Shown here one piece after another: positions 50,421 to 59,219 of a DNA stretch of 64,000 nt. Source of the DNA: FEN-1219 sp964503125 (lineage in GTDB: Bacteria; Pseudomonadota; Gammaproteobacteria; Steroidobacterales; Rariloculaceae); NCBI GenBank assembly GCA_964503125.1, contig CAZCZE010000012.1, positions 40,895 to 104,894 of the forward strand. The letters are read 5' to 3'. Positions within the stretch are counted from its first letter, which is position 1. The number at the start of each line of letters is the position of its first letter. The notes under the pieces were generated by a model. It worked only from the letters and a program-made list of their open reading frames with translations, was not told the DNA's origin and ran no database searches. The translations under genes and the position numbers were made by a program.

Positions 50421-50993
50421 TGGCACGACTGCGCGATCTTGGTCAGTCCGGCGTCATCTTGAAAGTGAGTCTCCGTGCTCGCCCCGGTGGCCACGTCGAT
50501 TTGCGAGCGCACTTGCCATCGCCGCCTTCCGTACTAGAACCCATCTCAAAATTGTTTGAGTAGGATCATGATTGAGGCGAGCTGGACGAACCCGAGGAAG
50601 CTCTGTCGATCGCGAGCAGCGACTGTCCCGCGAACGTGTCGGGTAGCGGCGACGCGCTGCGCGGGCCCGCGGCGGCCGCGAGCTGGCGGCGATCTGCTCG
50701 CTCGTGAGCGTCGTGTAGGCGACGCGGTGCATGTGCTCTTTTGGATAGGCGATTGTCTGCACGTTCCACGAGCCTAGCCGCGCCCGGGTGGCGGAGGCAA
50801 CACGTTCCCGCGCTGTTGCTCGGCCGGTCGCTCGAACGCGAGGGGCTGCTGCACTTCCCCCGCGAGGCCAGCGCAGCTGCCGGCCGCCATGCGATAGAGA
50901 CCCATCCTAGCAAACGGGGTCGTAGGGCAGGCCCGCCAGTCGCTAGGCGCCTCGTGCGGGCGGCAGCGTATACGCGGGCTCGCGACGGCGCGC
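50421..50993. other. 573-bp gene-poor, degenerate region
   Basis: No convincing gene. The open frames here are Arg/Ser/Pro-rich and mutually overlapping. The only recognisable piece is a possible transposase tail (50544-50603). The stretch is bounded by the broken VOC gene and the DUF6152 gene, and looks like decayed insertion-sequence debris. Confidence 0.5.
50544..50603 (-). mobile_element. C-terminal remnant of an IS5-like transposase
   Basis: The minus strand encodes FLGFVQLASI...LLKQF followed by TGA (stop 50544-50546). This resembles the last residues of IS5-group transposases. Upstream codons in this frame do not continue into a DDE domain, so only the tail survives. Adjacent sequence (ACCCATCTCAAAATTG, 50537-50552) could be part of an IS end. 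The match is short; moderate to low confidence. Confidence 0.35.
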
Positions 50994-51416
50994 CTACTCG
51001 CTCTCGGGCGCCCCGGTGCCCGGCGAAGTGATGAACAGCCGGCGGCCGTCCGGGAGAGTCACGTCGCGGCCGTTGGCGGCGTTCGAGCCGTTGCGGTGGC
51101 GGTAGCCGAACACGACGACCTCCGTGCCCGGCGGGATCGAGTCGCGGGTCATGCCGCGGCGCACGAGCGTGTTGGGGCTACCGGCCTCGATCATCCACTT
51201 CTCGACCACGCCGCCGTCGCGCGGCACGTCCAGGTGGATCCAGGCATGTGGATTGATCCATTCCACGCGCGTGATCGTGCCCTTCAACGTGACCGGCTGC
51301 TTCGCATCGAACTCGGTGGAGAACGCGTGGTGGGCCCCGGCAGGCCGAGCGCTCACGAGTGACGCGCCGCCGACGATCGTCACGATCGCCGCTCCGACAA
51401 AACCACCGATCTTCAT
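50994..51416 (-). CDS. DUF6152 family exported protein
   Basis: 140 residues with a signal peptide (MKIGGFVGAAIVTIVGGASLVSARPAGA). The mature protein begins HHAFSTEFDAKQPVTLKGTITRVEWINPHAWIHLDV, the hallmark of DUF6152; the leading HH and the later His could bind a metal. ITRVEWINPHAWI and GYRHRNGSNAANGRDVTLPDGRRLFI are typical. Such proteins often neighbour PQQ dehydrogenases and DUF-type secreted proteins, as here. Its ATG overlaps the stop of the next upstream gene (ATGA at 51413-51416). Function unknown. Confidence 0.82.
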   Translation of the reverse strand: MKIGGFVGAAIVTIVGGASLVSARPAGAHHAFSTEFDAKQPVTLKGTITRVEWINPHAWIHLDVPRDGGVVEKWMIEAGSPNTLVRRGMTRDSIPPGTEVVVFGYRHRNGSNAANGRDVTLPDGRRLFITSPGTGAPESE

Positions 51417-52387
51417 CGACCTCCCTCCTGTGCTCGCCGCTCTTCCTCACGCGTGGCCGACAATATGCCCCGCAGACCGTAGTTGCCTTCGTGACAAGCA
51501 AACTCGATGAGGTCACCCGCCTGAGGATGCATGAAGATCTCGACCGTCCACGGCGCCGTGAACACCGGGTCGTGCACGGTGGCGCGATAGCGAATCTGAT
51601 CGGGTCCGGTGCGCGTGAAACGCTCGACGACGCGAAACTCGTCGCTCATCACCGAATTGAGCATCTGCACGCCGTAGAAGTGCCGATGCGGTACCTGGTT
51701 GGTAGTTTCGACGACCAGAGTGTCGCCCTCGAAGCGGCCGCGCGAATCGCCCGTCCACTGCCGCACACTGCCGGGCAAGTGCGGACGACTGTCGATCGGA
51801 ATGATGCGGACCTCGTGATTGAGCTCCGCCATGATGGTGACGTACTCGGGCGTCTGCACGATGTAGTAGTTGTTGTTGTAAGGCTCCGGCAGCATCGGCG
51901 CTGGGCCTCCGCCGAATGCGATACACCGCTCCGTGAGGTAGCGATCCTCGGGTGTGTCGGCCGGGTGCGCTGGCGCACGTGCCAAGTTGCGCTCGTGCTC
52001 GCGTTGGGCGGCGGCCGTGAACGGCGGAACGCGCCCGTTCGCCGGCTCGACGATCAGCGACGTGCGCCGCGTCGGCACGATGTCGTTGCCGCGATCCATC
52101 CAAGCGTCGTTGTAGGATCCGACGTTGCCGGCGGACCTGTCCGCCTCGATGTTCGCGTCGCCGCTCGTCGCCGCGATGCGCTGACGCACGTAGGCTCTCG
52201 CCTCCTCTTCGGTGAAGAACGCCTTGTCGCCGAGATCGACGGGGCGCTGCAGCGGCGTCAACGTGGCGTTGGACCACTTGCCCTGCAGGTCGGGATCGTC
52301 CCACGGCGTGCGCGGCGCCTGCGCCTCGATGACGACGCCGAGTGCGGCTGCCGGCAGCACGAAGAAAACCCACTGTCTTCGCTTCAT
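51413..52387 (-). CDS. exported hypothetical protein, paralogue of the 52401-53201 product
   Basis: 324 residues with a signal peptide (MKRRQWVFFVLPAAALGVVIEAQ). Beta-rich with recurring strands (DLQGKWSNATLTPLQRP at the start, RFEGDTLVVETTNQ, FRVVERFTRTGPDQIRYRATVHDPVFTAPWTVEIF). These strands also occur in the next gene (RWDGDTLVVEVSGFN, LKVVERYTPAGPDAIDYSATLEDP), so the two are paralogues. ATGA coupling to DUF6152 shows co-translation. No enzyme motif is seen; a periplasmic lipocalin-like or binding role is possible. Confidence 0.65.
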   Translation of the reverse strand: MKRRQWVFFVLPAAALGVVIEAQAPRTPWDDPDLQGKWSNATLTPLQRPVDLGDKAFFTEEEARAYVRQRIAATSGDANIEADRSAGNVGSYNDAWMDRGNDIVPTRRTSLIVEPANGRVPPFTAAAQREHERNLARAPAHPADTPEDRYLTERCIAFGGGPAPMLPEPYNNNYYIVQTPEYVTIMAELNHEVRIIPIDSRPHLPGSVRQWTGDSRGRFEGDTLVVETTNQVPHRHFYGVQMLNSVMSDEFRVVERFTRTGPDQIRYRATVHDPVFTAPWTVEIFMHPQAGDLIEFACHEGNYGLRGILSATREEERRAQEGGR

Positions 52388-52400
52388 GTCTCGCTCCTCG

Positions 52401-53201
52401 TCACTCTCGAGGCTGCTTGTAGAGATCGCCGTACAGCAGCTCTTCCGTGAACGGCACGCACTTGAGCTCCATCAGGTGCTCCTGCGGATTCGGGTTACGC
52501 ACGAGACGAAAGCGCATCGTCCACGGGCGGGAGAAGGTCTGCGGGTCTTCGAGCGTCGCCGAGTAGTCGATCGCATCCGGACCCGCCGGCGTGTAACGCT
52601 CGACCACCTTGAGCGCGGAGCTCGAGTGGTTGCCGGCGCGGTCGAGCCACGCCATGCCGTTGAACCCCGACACCTCCACGACGAGCGTGTCGCCGTCCCA
52701 GCGCGCGTTCGAGATGCCCATCCAGCTGTCGATGGCCGAAGGCTGCGGCGCCCCGAGGTTCACGATGCGCGCGGCACCCGCGAACTGATACGCGATGAGC
52801 AGGTGACCGTCCGAGTGGAAGATCTGCAGCGGGTACGGCATGTAGCTCGCACGCGGCACACCTGGGATGTAGCACTTGAGCTCGGGGTCGTCCTTGAAGC
52901 GGTTCTCGTAGTTGCGCCGCTGCTGCTCGGCCGCGGCGGGCAGGTACGGGATCTCGTCGCCATCGACGATGCCGTAACCTGGCGGCGTCGCAAGCAGCGC
53001 TCCATACTCGGGCGGCCCGGCGCTCGCACCGTGCGTCAGGACGTTCCAATTGGCGGTCGTGAACGCCTGCCATACGCCGCTCAGATTCGGCTTACCGTTG
53101 GCGAGCCGTGGCGCCTCGCCCGTGCCCGAGCGCTGCTGAGCGCCGGCGCTCGCGGCGAGCAGCAGTCCGAACGCGAGCAGCATGAGAGTCGATCGTTTCA
53201 C
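52401..53201 (-). CDS. exported hypothetical protein, paralogue of the 51413-52387 product
   Basis: 266 residues; GTG 53201 opens VKRSTLMLLAFGLLLAASAGAQ, a clear signal peptide, and begins 10 bp after the dehydrogenase stop, so it is in one unit with it. Body: NLSGVWQAF at the N-terminus, IPYLPAAAEQQRRNYENRF, LKCYIPGVPRASYMPYPLQIF, then the shared WDGDTLVVEVSGFN and LVRNPNPQEHLMELKC strands. Conserved cysteines at CYIPG and LKC may pair. Part of the periplasmic oxidation cluster; function unknown. Confidence 0.65.
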   Translation of the reverse strand: MKRSTLMLLAFGLLLAASAGAQQRSGTGEAPRLANGKPNLSGVWQAFTTANWNVLTHGASAGPPEYGALLATPPGYGIVDGDEIPYLPAAAEQQRRNYENRFKDDPELKCYIPGVPRASYMPYPLQIFHSDGHLLIAYQFAGAARIVNLGAPQPSAIDSWMGISNARWDGDTLVVEVSGFNGMAWLDRAGNHSSSALKVVERYTPAGPDAIDYSATLEDPQTFSRPWTMRFRLVRNPNPQEHLMELKCVPFTEELLYGDLYKQPRE

Positions 53202-53211
53202 CGCTCGATCT

Positions 53212-54477
53212 TTAGTTCTTGGCGGGCTCGATGCGCAGAATCGAGCCGTTCGGTGTGAGCCGCGCGCTGCCGGGGCCCGACTGCTGATCGCGCTCGACCG
53301 CGAGGTAAAGATAACCGTCGGGACCCTGCCGCACGTCGCGCACGCGCACATCGAGCTGCGTGAGCAGCGACTCGCGGCGCTCGGGCTGCGGCGGCGGCTG
53401 CTTGAACGCGACGCGCTGCAGCTGCTGGCCGCTCAACGCGCCGATCAAGTAATGGCCGCGCCACAGGGGGAACTGGTCGCCCCTGTAGATCATGAGGCTC
53501 GACGGGCTGATCGCCGGCACCCAGAACATTTCGGGCATCTCCATGCCGGGCCGGAACCACGACTGCTCCGAGGCGAGGTTGCCCGTGTAGATTTTGCCGA
53601 GCGACACGAGCGGCCAGCCGTAGTTGCGGCCCGGCAAGAGCCGATTGAGCTCGTCGCCGCCCATGGGCCCGACCTCCGTGGCCCAGAGCTCACCGGTCTC
53701 GGGGTGCCAGGCGAGCCCTTGCGCGTTGCGGTGGCCGTAGGTGTAGATCTCGGGTTTCGCGCCGGCGCGGCCGACGAACGGGTTATCCGCGGGCGCCGTG
53801 CCGTCGTCGCGCAACCGCAGCACCTTGCCCACGTGGCTGCCGAGATCCTGCGCGAGCATGCGGTAGCTCGCGTCGTCCGTGACGTTGCCGGCGTCGCGAT
53901 CGCCGACCGTCAAGTAGATCATCCCGTCCGGGCCCACCTCGGCGCGCCCGGCCGTCGCGCCCGTGCCCCAGGCGTCGGCGACGAAGACGTCCTCGACGCG
54001 CTCGAGCTTCGCGCCGTCGAAACGGCCGCGCGCGAGCGCGATCGTCGTGTCGCCGCCGTCGCGCTGCTTGACGTACGAGATCAAGAGAAGGCGATTGCGC
54101 GCGAAATCGGGATGCAGCACGACGGAGTTCATGCTGCGAGCGCGCAGCGCGTCGGCCGGCCAGCCGGGTATCGGCCTCGGATCGAGCTTGCCGCCACGGA
54201 CGATGCGCAGCTCGCCCGGCAACTCCGTCACGAGATAATCGGTGCCGCCCGGCAGAAACGTGAGATGCCAGGGCCGCACGAGACCGTGCGCGACCGTGAC
54301 GACGTGAATCCGCACGAGGTCGCCCGCGGGGCAACCGCCGTGTTTGCCGCCGTTCGGCGAGCAGACGCCCGGCGTGTAGGTATCGAATGTCCAGCTCGAG
54401 CTCTCGTCCTGGGCGTGCACGAGCTGCGTGGCATAGACCAGCGCTGAGACGAGCATCATCGATCGTAAGCGGAGCAT
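53212..54477 (-). CDS. PQQ-dependent soluble sugar dehydrogenase (GSDH family)
   Basis: 421 residues, paralogue of the enzyme at 10271-11470. Signal peptide (MLRLRSMMLVSALVYATQLVHAQ). The GSDH landmarks appear in order: LVRPWHLTFLPGG, MNSVVLHPDFARNRLLLISYV, AEVGPDGMIYLTVGDRD, VGKVLRLRDDGTAPADNPFVG, EVGPMGGDELNRLLPG, NYGWPLVSLG and VRQGPDGYLYLAVE. An N-terminal Cys pair (VCSPNGGKHGGC) is unusual and may form a disulfide. First gene of the minus-strand unit with the two paralogous hypothetical proteins and DUF6152. Substrate unknown. Confidence 0.9.
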   Translation of the reverse strand: MLRLRSMMLVSALVYATQLVHAQDESSSWTFDTYTPGVCSPNGGKHGGCPAGDLVRIHVVTVAHGLVRPWHLTFLPGGTDYLVTELPGELRIVRGGKLDPRPIPGWPADALRARSMNSVVLHPDFARNRLLLISYVKQRDGGDTTIALARGRFDGAKLERVEDVFVADAWGTGATAGRAEVGPDGMIYLTVGDRDAGNVTDDASYRMLAQDLGSHVGKVLRLRDDGTAPADNPFVGRAGAKPEIYTYGHRNAQGLAWHPETGELWATEVGPMGGDELNRLLPGRNYGWPLVSLGKIYTGNLASEQSWFRPGMEMPEMFWVPAISPSSLMIYRGDQFPLWRGHYLIGALSGQQLQRVAFKQPPPQPERRESLLTQLDVRVRDVRQGPDGYLYLAVERDQQSGPGSARLTPNGSILRIEPAKN

Positions 54478-54672
54478 TCCCCCTCCACGTCATGATCAGT
54501 TCATGCGGTGACCATAGGCCCGTGAATGCGACGGCGTCAACACGGGCCGCGTTGACTCGCAGAGGCTCGTCGCGTTCAGCTGCAAGCGGCGCGGCTTCTG
54601 CCCCCCTCGCAGCGTTCGCTTCTCGGCGGGTACGAAGAGCACTTGGCGACCGCGGCACGCTGAGCTCGTGCG

Positions 54673-54702
54673 TTGACCCTGGAAGTCACGCACCCCTAGT
54701 AT
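54673..54702 (+). promoter_or_regulatory. candidate sigma-70 promoter of the PQQ gene cluster
   Basis: TTGACC at 54673-54678 and TAGTAT at 54697-54702, 18 bp apart, lie 30 bp before the start at 54733 in the 255-bp divergent gap. Reasonable fit to the consensus, but GC-rich surroundings make chance matches possible. The rest of the gap shows no gene. Confidence 0.4.
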
Positions 54703-54732
54703 GGGCCGAGATTCTTCGGGGGTACGACGACG

Positions 54733-56679
54733 ATGCGAACACGCCTCGCACGCGCGGTTCCGGTCATCTTGTCACTGGCTGTCGTTAACCTCGCGACCGC
54801 GCAAATGCACCACGGCGAGTGGCCCACGTACGGCGGCGATCTCGGGCACACGCGCTACGCGCCGCTCGATCAAATCAACGCTTACAACTTCCAGGCGCTC
54901 GAGATCGCGTGGCGCTTCAGCGTCGCCAACCTCGGCCCCACGCCGGAAACGCGCTTCCAAAGCACACCGCTCGTCGTGGACGGCGTGCTCTACACGACGG
55001 GCGGCACGCGCCGTGCCGTCACGGCGCTCGATGCGGCGACGGGCGAGCAGCGCTGGGTCTTCAGCCTGAACGAAGGCGCGCGCGGCGACGAAGCTCCGCG
55101 CCGGCTGTCGGGGCGCGGGCTCGCGTTCTGGCAGCGCGGCGACGACCGGCGCGTCGTCTACGTGACGCCAGGCTATCAGCTCGTCGCGCTCGATGCCGAC
55201 ACGGGCCGGCCCGTCGAGACCTTTGGCGACGGCGGCATCGTCGACCTTTGGCGCTCGCTCGATCAGGGCGACGATTGGGACACGAGCCAGGTCGGCACGC
55301 ACTCGCCGCCGACGATCGCGAGCGACGTCATCATCGTGCCCGCGGCGCACACGCCGCTCGCGCCGCCCGAGCAGGCGAACAACGTCGTCGGCTACATCCG
55401 CGGCTTCGACGTCGTGACGGGCGACCTGCTCTGGACGTTCCACACGGTGCCGCGGCGCGGCGAGCCCGGCTACGAGACGTGGCTCGACGGTTCGGCCGAG
55501 ACCGGCGGCGGCAACGCGGGAGTGTGGGCCACGATCTCGGCCGACGAGGAGCTGGGGCTCGCGTATCTGCCCGTCGAATCGCCGTACGGCGACATGTACG
55601 GCGGCTTGCGCCCGGGCGCCAACCTCTACGGCGAGAGCATCGTCGCCGTCGAGCTCAAGACCGGCAAGTACCGCTGGCATTTCCAGACGTCGCACCACCC
55701 GCTCTGGGACTACGACATTCCGACCGCGCCTATCCTCGTCGACGCCATCAAGGACGGCGCGACGATCAAGGCACTCGCGCAGGCCACGAAGCAGGGCCTC
55801 CTGTTCGTGCTGGACCGCGCGACGGGCGAGCCGATCTGGCCGATCCCCGAAGTCCGCGTGCCGGAAGGCGACGTGCCGGGCGAGTGGTACTCGCGGACGC
55901 AGCCGATCCCGACGCTGCGCTACGGCCACCAGGGCATCGAGGTCGACGACCTCATCGACTTCACGCCGATGTTGCGCGCGGAAGCCGAGCGTGTCGTCGC
56001 CCGCCATCGCATCGGCCCGATCTACACGCCCGCGGTGGCGTACGACCGGAACGGGCCTACCTCCACGCTCATGGTCATGGGCGGCAGCAACTGGCCCGGC
56101 GGCGCCTACGATCCCGAGTCGCACATCGTCTATGTCACGGCGAGCATCGGCGTGAACAGTATGACGATCTGCCGTTATGCCGAAGGCTCGGTCATGCCGC
56201 ATGGCGTCTGCACCGGGCCCGACGCGGGCGCGTTCGGCGGCCTCCGCAACGTGAGCGTCATGGGCTTGCCGCTCTTGAAGCCGCCGTACGGCACGATCGC
56301 GGCGATCGACGTCTCGAGAGGCACGGTGCTCTGGGAGATTCCGAACGGCGAGACGCCCGACAACATTCGCAATCACCCCGCGCTGCAAGGAGTGAACATC
56401 GGGCGCACCGGTCGGGCGGGACAGCCGCCGGGCGCGCTCGCGACCAAGACGCTGCTCATCGTCGCCGAGCCGGGTTACGGGCCGACGCCCGACGGCACGC
56501 GCGGCTCGATGCTGCGGGCCTACGACAAGCGAACCGGGCAAGAGCTCGCGGCGTTGCAATTGCCCGCGCCGCAGAGCGGCTCGCCGATGACGTACATGCT
56601 GAACGGCCGGCAGTACCTCGTGATCGCCGTGAGCGCCGCCGATCATCCGGGCGAGCTCATCGCCTATGCGGCGCCGTAG
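54733..56679 (+). CDS. PQQ-binding glucose-dehydrogenase-like protein
   Basis: 648-residue periplasmic quinoprotein of the Gcd branch with a cleavable signal peptide (MRTRLARAVPVILSLAVVNLATAQ), so soluble. Propeller and active-site features: WPTYGGDLGHTRYAPLDQIN, the SHHPLWDYDIPTAPILVD catalytic region, TKQGLLFVLDRATGEPIWPI, GGSNWPGGAYDPESHIVYV and PPYGTIAAIDVSRG. The next gene starts inside its last codons. Related to 37919-39853 but without a lipid anchor. Substrate unknown. Confidence 0.89.
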   Translation: MRTRLARAVPVILSLAVVNLATAQMHHGEWPTYGGDLGHTRYAPLDQINAYNFQALEIAWRFSVANLGPTPETRFQSTPLVVDGVLYTTGGTRRAVTALDAATGEQRWVFSLNEGARGDEAPRRLSGRGLAFWQRGDDRRVVYVTPGYQLVALDADTGRPVETFGDGGIVDLWRSLDQGDDWDTSQVGTHSPPTIASDVIIVPAAHTPLAPPEQANNVVGYIRGFDVVTGDLLWTFHTVPRRGEPGYETWLDGSAETGGGNAGVWATISADEELGLAYLPVESPYGDMYGGLRPGANLYGESIVAVELKTGKYRWHFQTSHHPLWDYDIPTAPILVDAIKDGATIKALAQATKQGLLFVLDRATGEPIWPIPEVRVPEGDVPGEWYSRTQPIPTLRYGHQGIEVDDLIDFTPMLRAEAERVVARHRIGPIYTPAVAYDRNGPTSTLMVMGGSNWPGGAYDPESHIVYVTASIGVNSMTICRYAEGSVMPHGVCTGPDAGAFGGLRNVSVMGLPLLKPPYGTIAAIDVSRGTVLWEIPNGETPDNIRNHPALQGVNIGRTGRAGQPPGALATKTLLIVAEPGYGPTPDGTRGSMLRAYDKRTGQELAALQLPAPQSGSPMTYMLNGRQYLVIAVSAADHPGELIAYAAP

Positions 56680-57115
56680 TCTCGTGCGCGCCGTCGCCTG
56701 CGTGGCGCTGGCTGCGCCGGCCGTCGCACAGTCGCCGCAGACGTTCGACGCGTTGCTCACGTGGGTGCCGATCGGCGGCGCCGAGCGCAACGACGTCGCC
56801 GGAGAGGGCTCCGCCACCGGCACGTTGTCGGGCGCGCGGCTCACGATCGCGGGCTCGTTCGACGGGCTGCCTGCGCCAGTCACCGGGGCGAAGCTGCACC
56901 GCGGTCCGGCGACGGGCGTCCGCGGCCCCGCGATCGCGGATCTGAGCGTGACCGGCGGCGCCGCCGGCACCGTCGCGGGCGAAGTGCGCCTCAGCGCGGA
57001 GCAGATCGCGGCGCTGACGGCCGGCCAGCTCTACATTCAGGTCTACTCCGAAAAGGGCGTGCTGCCGGATCACGCCACGCTGTTCGGTTGGCTATTGCGA
57101 GGCGAGCGAAGGTGA
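56666..57115 (+). CDS. CHRD-domain exported protein
   Basis: 149 residues: signal peptide (MRRRSLVRAVACVALAAPAVAQ) and a CHRD domain with TFDALLTWVPIGGAERNDVAG, GTLSGARLTIAGSFDGLP, GAKLHRGPATGVRGPAIADLSV and a LTAGQLYIQVYSE end typical of this beta-sandwich. CHRD domains occur in chordin and in many bacterial secreted proteins and are thought to be structural or binding modules. The start overlaps the dehydrogenase gene by 14 bp; its stop overlaps the next gene (GTGA). Confidence 0.83.
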   Translation: MRRRSLVRAVACVALAAPAVAQSPQTFDALLTWVPIGGAERNDVAGEGSATGTLSGARLTIAGSFDGLPAPVTGAKLHRGPATGVRGPAIADLSVTGGAAGTVAGEVRLSAEQIAALTAGQLYIQVYSEKGVLPDHATLFGWLLRGERR

Positions 57116-59205
57116 GCGCGACCGGAGACGCGTGTCGTTGGCTCGTTGCCGCGGGATCGCTGCTCGCGAATCACGCGCTCGCGTTCACCGCGGAGCAAGC
57201 CGCCGCAGGGCGCGCGGTCTACGAGCAAGGCTGCGTCGTCTGTCACGGCGCCAACCTGCGGCAGCTACCGGGCTCGCTGCTCGCGGGACCGGAGTTCGTC
57301 GCGAAGTGGGGCGAGCGCGGCACGAACGAGCTCGTCGCGACGTTGCGCGCGACGATGCCGCCGGACCGGCCGGGGGCTTTGCCCGAAGAGCAATATCTCG
57401 GCCTCGTCGCGTACATCCTGCAAACGAACGGCGGCGCCGCGACGGCGGCACCGCTCGCCGTTGGGACGACCGCGCGTGTCGGCGCCGGGCTCGATGCGCG
57501 CGTTGCGGCCGCGCCCGCGCGCCCGACCGCACCCGCGGCGCCCGCCGGGCCCACGGGCGTCGTGATCGCAGGCACGGTGAAGAACTTCGTACCAGTGACC
57601 GACGCAGTGCTGCGCAACCCCGCGCCGCGCGACTGGCTCATGCTGCGCCACGACTACAGCGCCACGAGCTTCAGCCCGCTGACGCAAGTGACTTGGGACA
57701 ACGTCGGCCGCTTGCAGCTCGCGTGGACCTGGCCCATGCGCGAGGGCGGCACGAATCAGCCGGCCCCGATCGTCTACGACGGCACGATGTACCTCGCGAA
57801 CACGGGCGGCGTCATGCAGGCGCTCGACGCGCGCACCGGCGCGCTCATCTGGGAGCACCACGTGGGCGCCGACATCGCGCCGCGCGGGCTCGCGCTCTAC
57901 GGCGACAAGCTCATCTTCCAGAGCGCCGAGGAGTGGGCCATCCGCCCGCAGGAAGCTCGGCTCATCGCGCTCGACGCGGCGACCGGCGAGACGGTCTGGA
58001 ACGTGGCTTTGCCCGACGTCTACGCGACGAACAGCGGCCCGCTGATCGCGAACGGCCTCATCATCCAAGGCATGGGCACATGCGCGGTTTACGAAGACAA
58101 CAAGTGCTTTATCAGCGCCTACGATCCTTTGACCGGTGCGCAGAAGTGGCGCTTTCGGACCGTGGCGCTCTCCGGCGAGCCCGGCGGCGACAGCTGGGGC
58201 GACTTGCCGGATCTCTACCGCGCGGGCGCCGAGTCGTGGATCACGGGCAGCTACGATCCCGAGCTCAATCTCACCTATTGGGGCACGACGCAGGCGAAGC
58301 CGTGGATGCCCGCGAGCCGCGGCATGCAGGCCACGGATGTCGCGCTGTACTCGAGCTCGACGCTCGCGCTCGACGCCGGCACGGGCAAGCTCGCCTGGTA
58401 TTACGCGCACGCGCCCGGCGAGGCGTTCGATCTCGACGTCGTCTACGAGCGCGTGCTCGTCGACAGCGGCGACGACAAGTGGGTGCTGTCCGTCGGCAAG
58501 GACGGCATTCTCTGGAAGCACGACCGCGCCACGGGTGCCTACCTCGATCACGCCGAGACCGTGTTCCAGAACGTCTGGGCCAGCTTCGATCGCGAGACCG
58601 GCACGCCGCGCTATCGCGACGATATTCTGAGCGCCAAGGTCGGCGAGTGGGTCGACAGCTGCCCAAGCACGGCCGGCGGCAAGAACTGGCACCCGATGAG
58701 CTATCACGCGCCGTCGCGGCAAGTGATCATCCCGCTGTCGCAAAGCTGCATGGCGTTGCGTGCGCAGGCCATCGAGCAGCGGCCCGGCGGCGGCAGCGGC
58801 AGCGGCGCCGATCGGCGCTACTACGAGATGCCGGGTAGCAACCGCAACGTCGGCAAGCTCGCGGCGTTTAACGTCGACACCTTCGAGGAAACCTGGGCGC
58901 TTACGCAGCGCGCGTCGTTCCTCACGGGCGTGCTGTCGACCGCGGGCGGCGTCGCGTTCGTCGGCGACCTCGATCGCAGCTTCAAGGCCGTCGACGTGCG
59001 CGACGGCCGCGTGCTCTGGGAGACGCGGCTCGCGACCTCGGTGCAAGGCTTCCCGATTGCGTTCGAGGTCGACGGGCGGCAGTACGTCGCCGTGGCCACT
59101 GGCTTGGGCGGCGGCAGCCCGCGCGGCGTGCCGTCGCTGCTCACGCCCGAGATTGCGCCGCCGAATCGCGGGCACGCGCTGTACGTGTTCGCGTTGCCGC
59201 GCTAG
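57112..59205 (+). CDS. quinohaemoprotein (PQQ + haem c) dehydrogenase, haem domain N-terminal
   Basis: 697 residues. GTG 57112 overlaps the CHRD stop (GTGA) and opens a leader with WLVAAGSLLANHALA; the cytochrome domain has CVVCH (41, 44, 45) and a likely Met ligand in RATMPPDRPG. An Ala/Pro linker (about 130-155) joins it to the eight-bladed propeller, with the catalytic FDLD region (AHAPGEAFDLDVVYERVL) and blade motifs ALDARTGALIWEH and ALDAGTGKLAWYY. Same layout as 29902-32007 but with a longer linker. The leader is a weak signal peptide, but cytochrome c attachment demands export. Confidence 0.85.
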   Translation: MSATGDACRWLVAAGSLLANHALAFTAEQAAAGRAVYEQGCVVCHGANLRQLPGSLLAGPEFVAKWGERGTNELVATLRATMPPDRPGALPEEQYLGLVAYILQTNGGAATAAPLAVGTTARVGAGLDARVAAAPARPTAPAAPAGPTGVVIAGTVKNFVPVTDAVLRNPAPRDWLMLRHDYSATSFSPLTQVTWDNVGRLQLAWTWPMREGGTNQPAPIVYDGTMYLANTGGVMQALDARTGALIWEHHVGADIAPRGLALYGDKLIFQSAEEWAIRPQEARLIALDAATGETVWNVALPDVYATNSGPLIANGLIIQGMGTCAVYEDNKCFISAYDPLTGAQKWRFRTVALSGEPGGDSWGDLPDLYRAGAESWITGSYDPELNLTYWGTTQAKPWMPASRGMQATDVALYSSSTLALDAGTGKLAWYYAHAPGEAFDLDVVYERVLVDSGDDKWVLSVGKDGILWKHDRATGAYLDHAETVFQNVWASFDRETGTPRYRDDILSAKVGEWVDSCPSTAGGKNWHPMSYHAPSRQVIIPLSQSCMALRAQAIEQRPGGGSGSGADRRYYEMPGSNRNVGKLAAFNVDTFEETWALTQRASFLTGVLSTAGGVAFVGDLDRSFKAVDVRDGRVLWETRLATSVQGFPIAFEVDGRQYVAVATGLGGGSPRGVPSLLTPEIAPPNRGHALYVFALPR

Positions 59206-59219
59206 GGCGTCGGGGTAAG

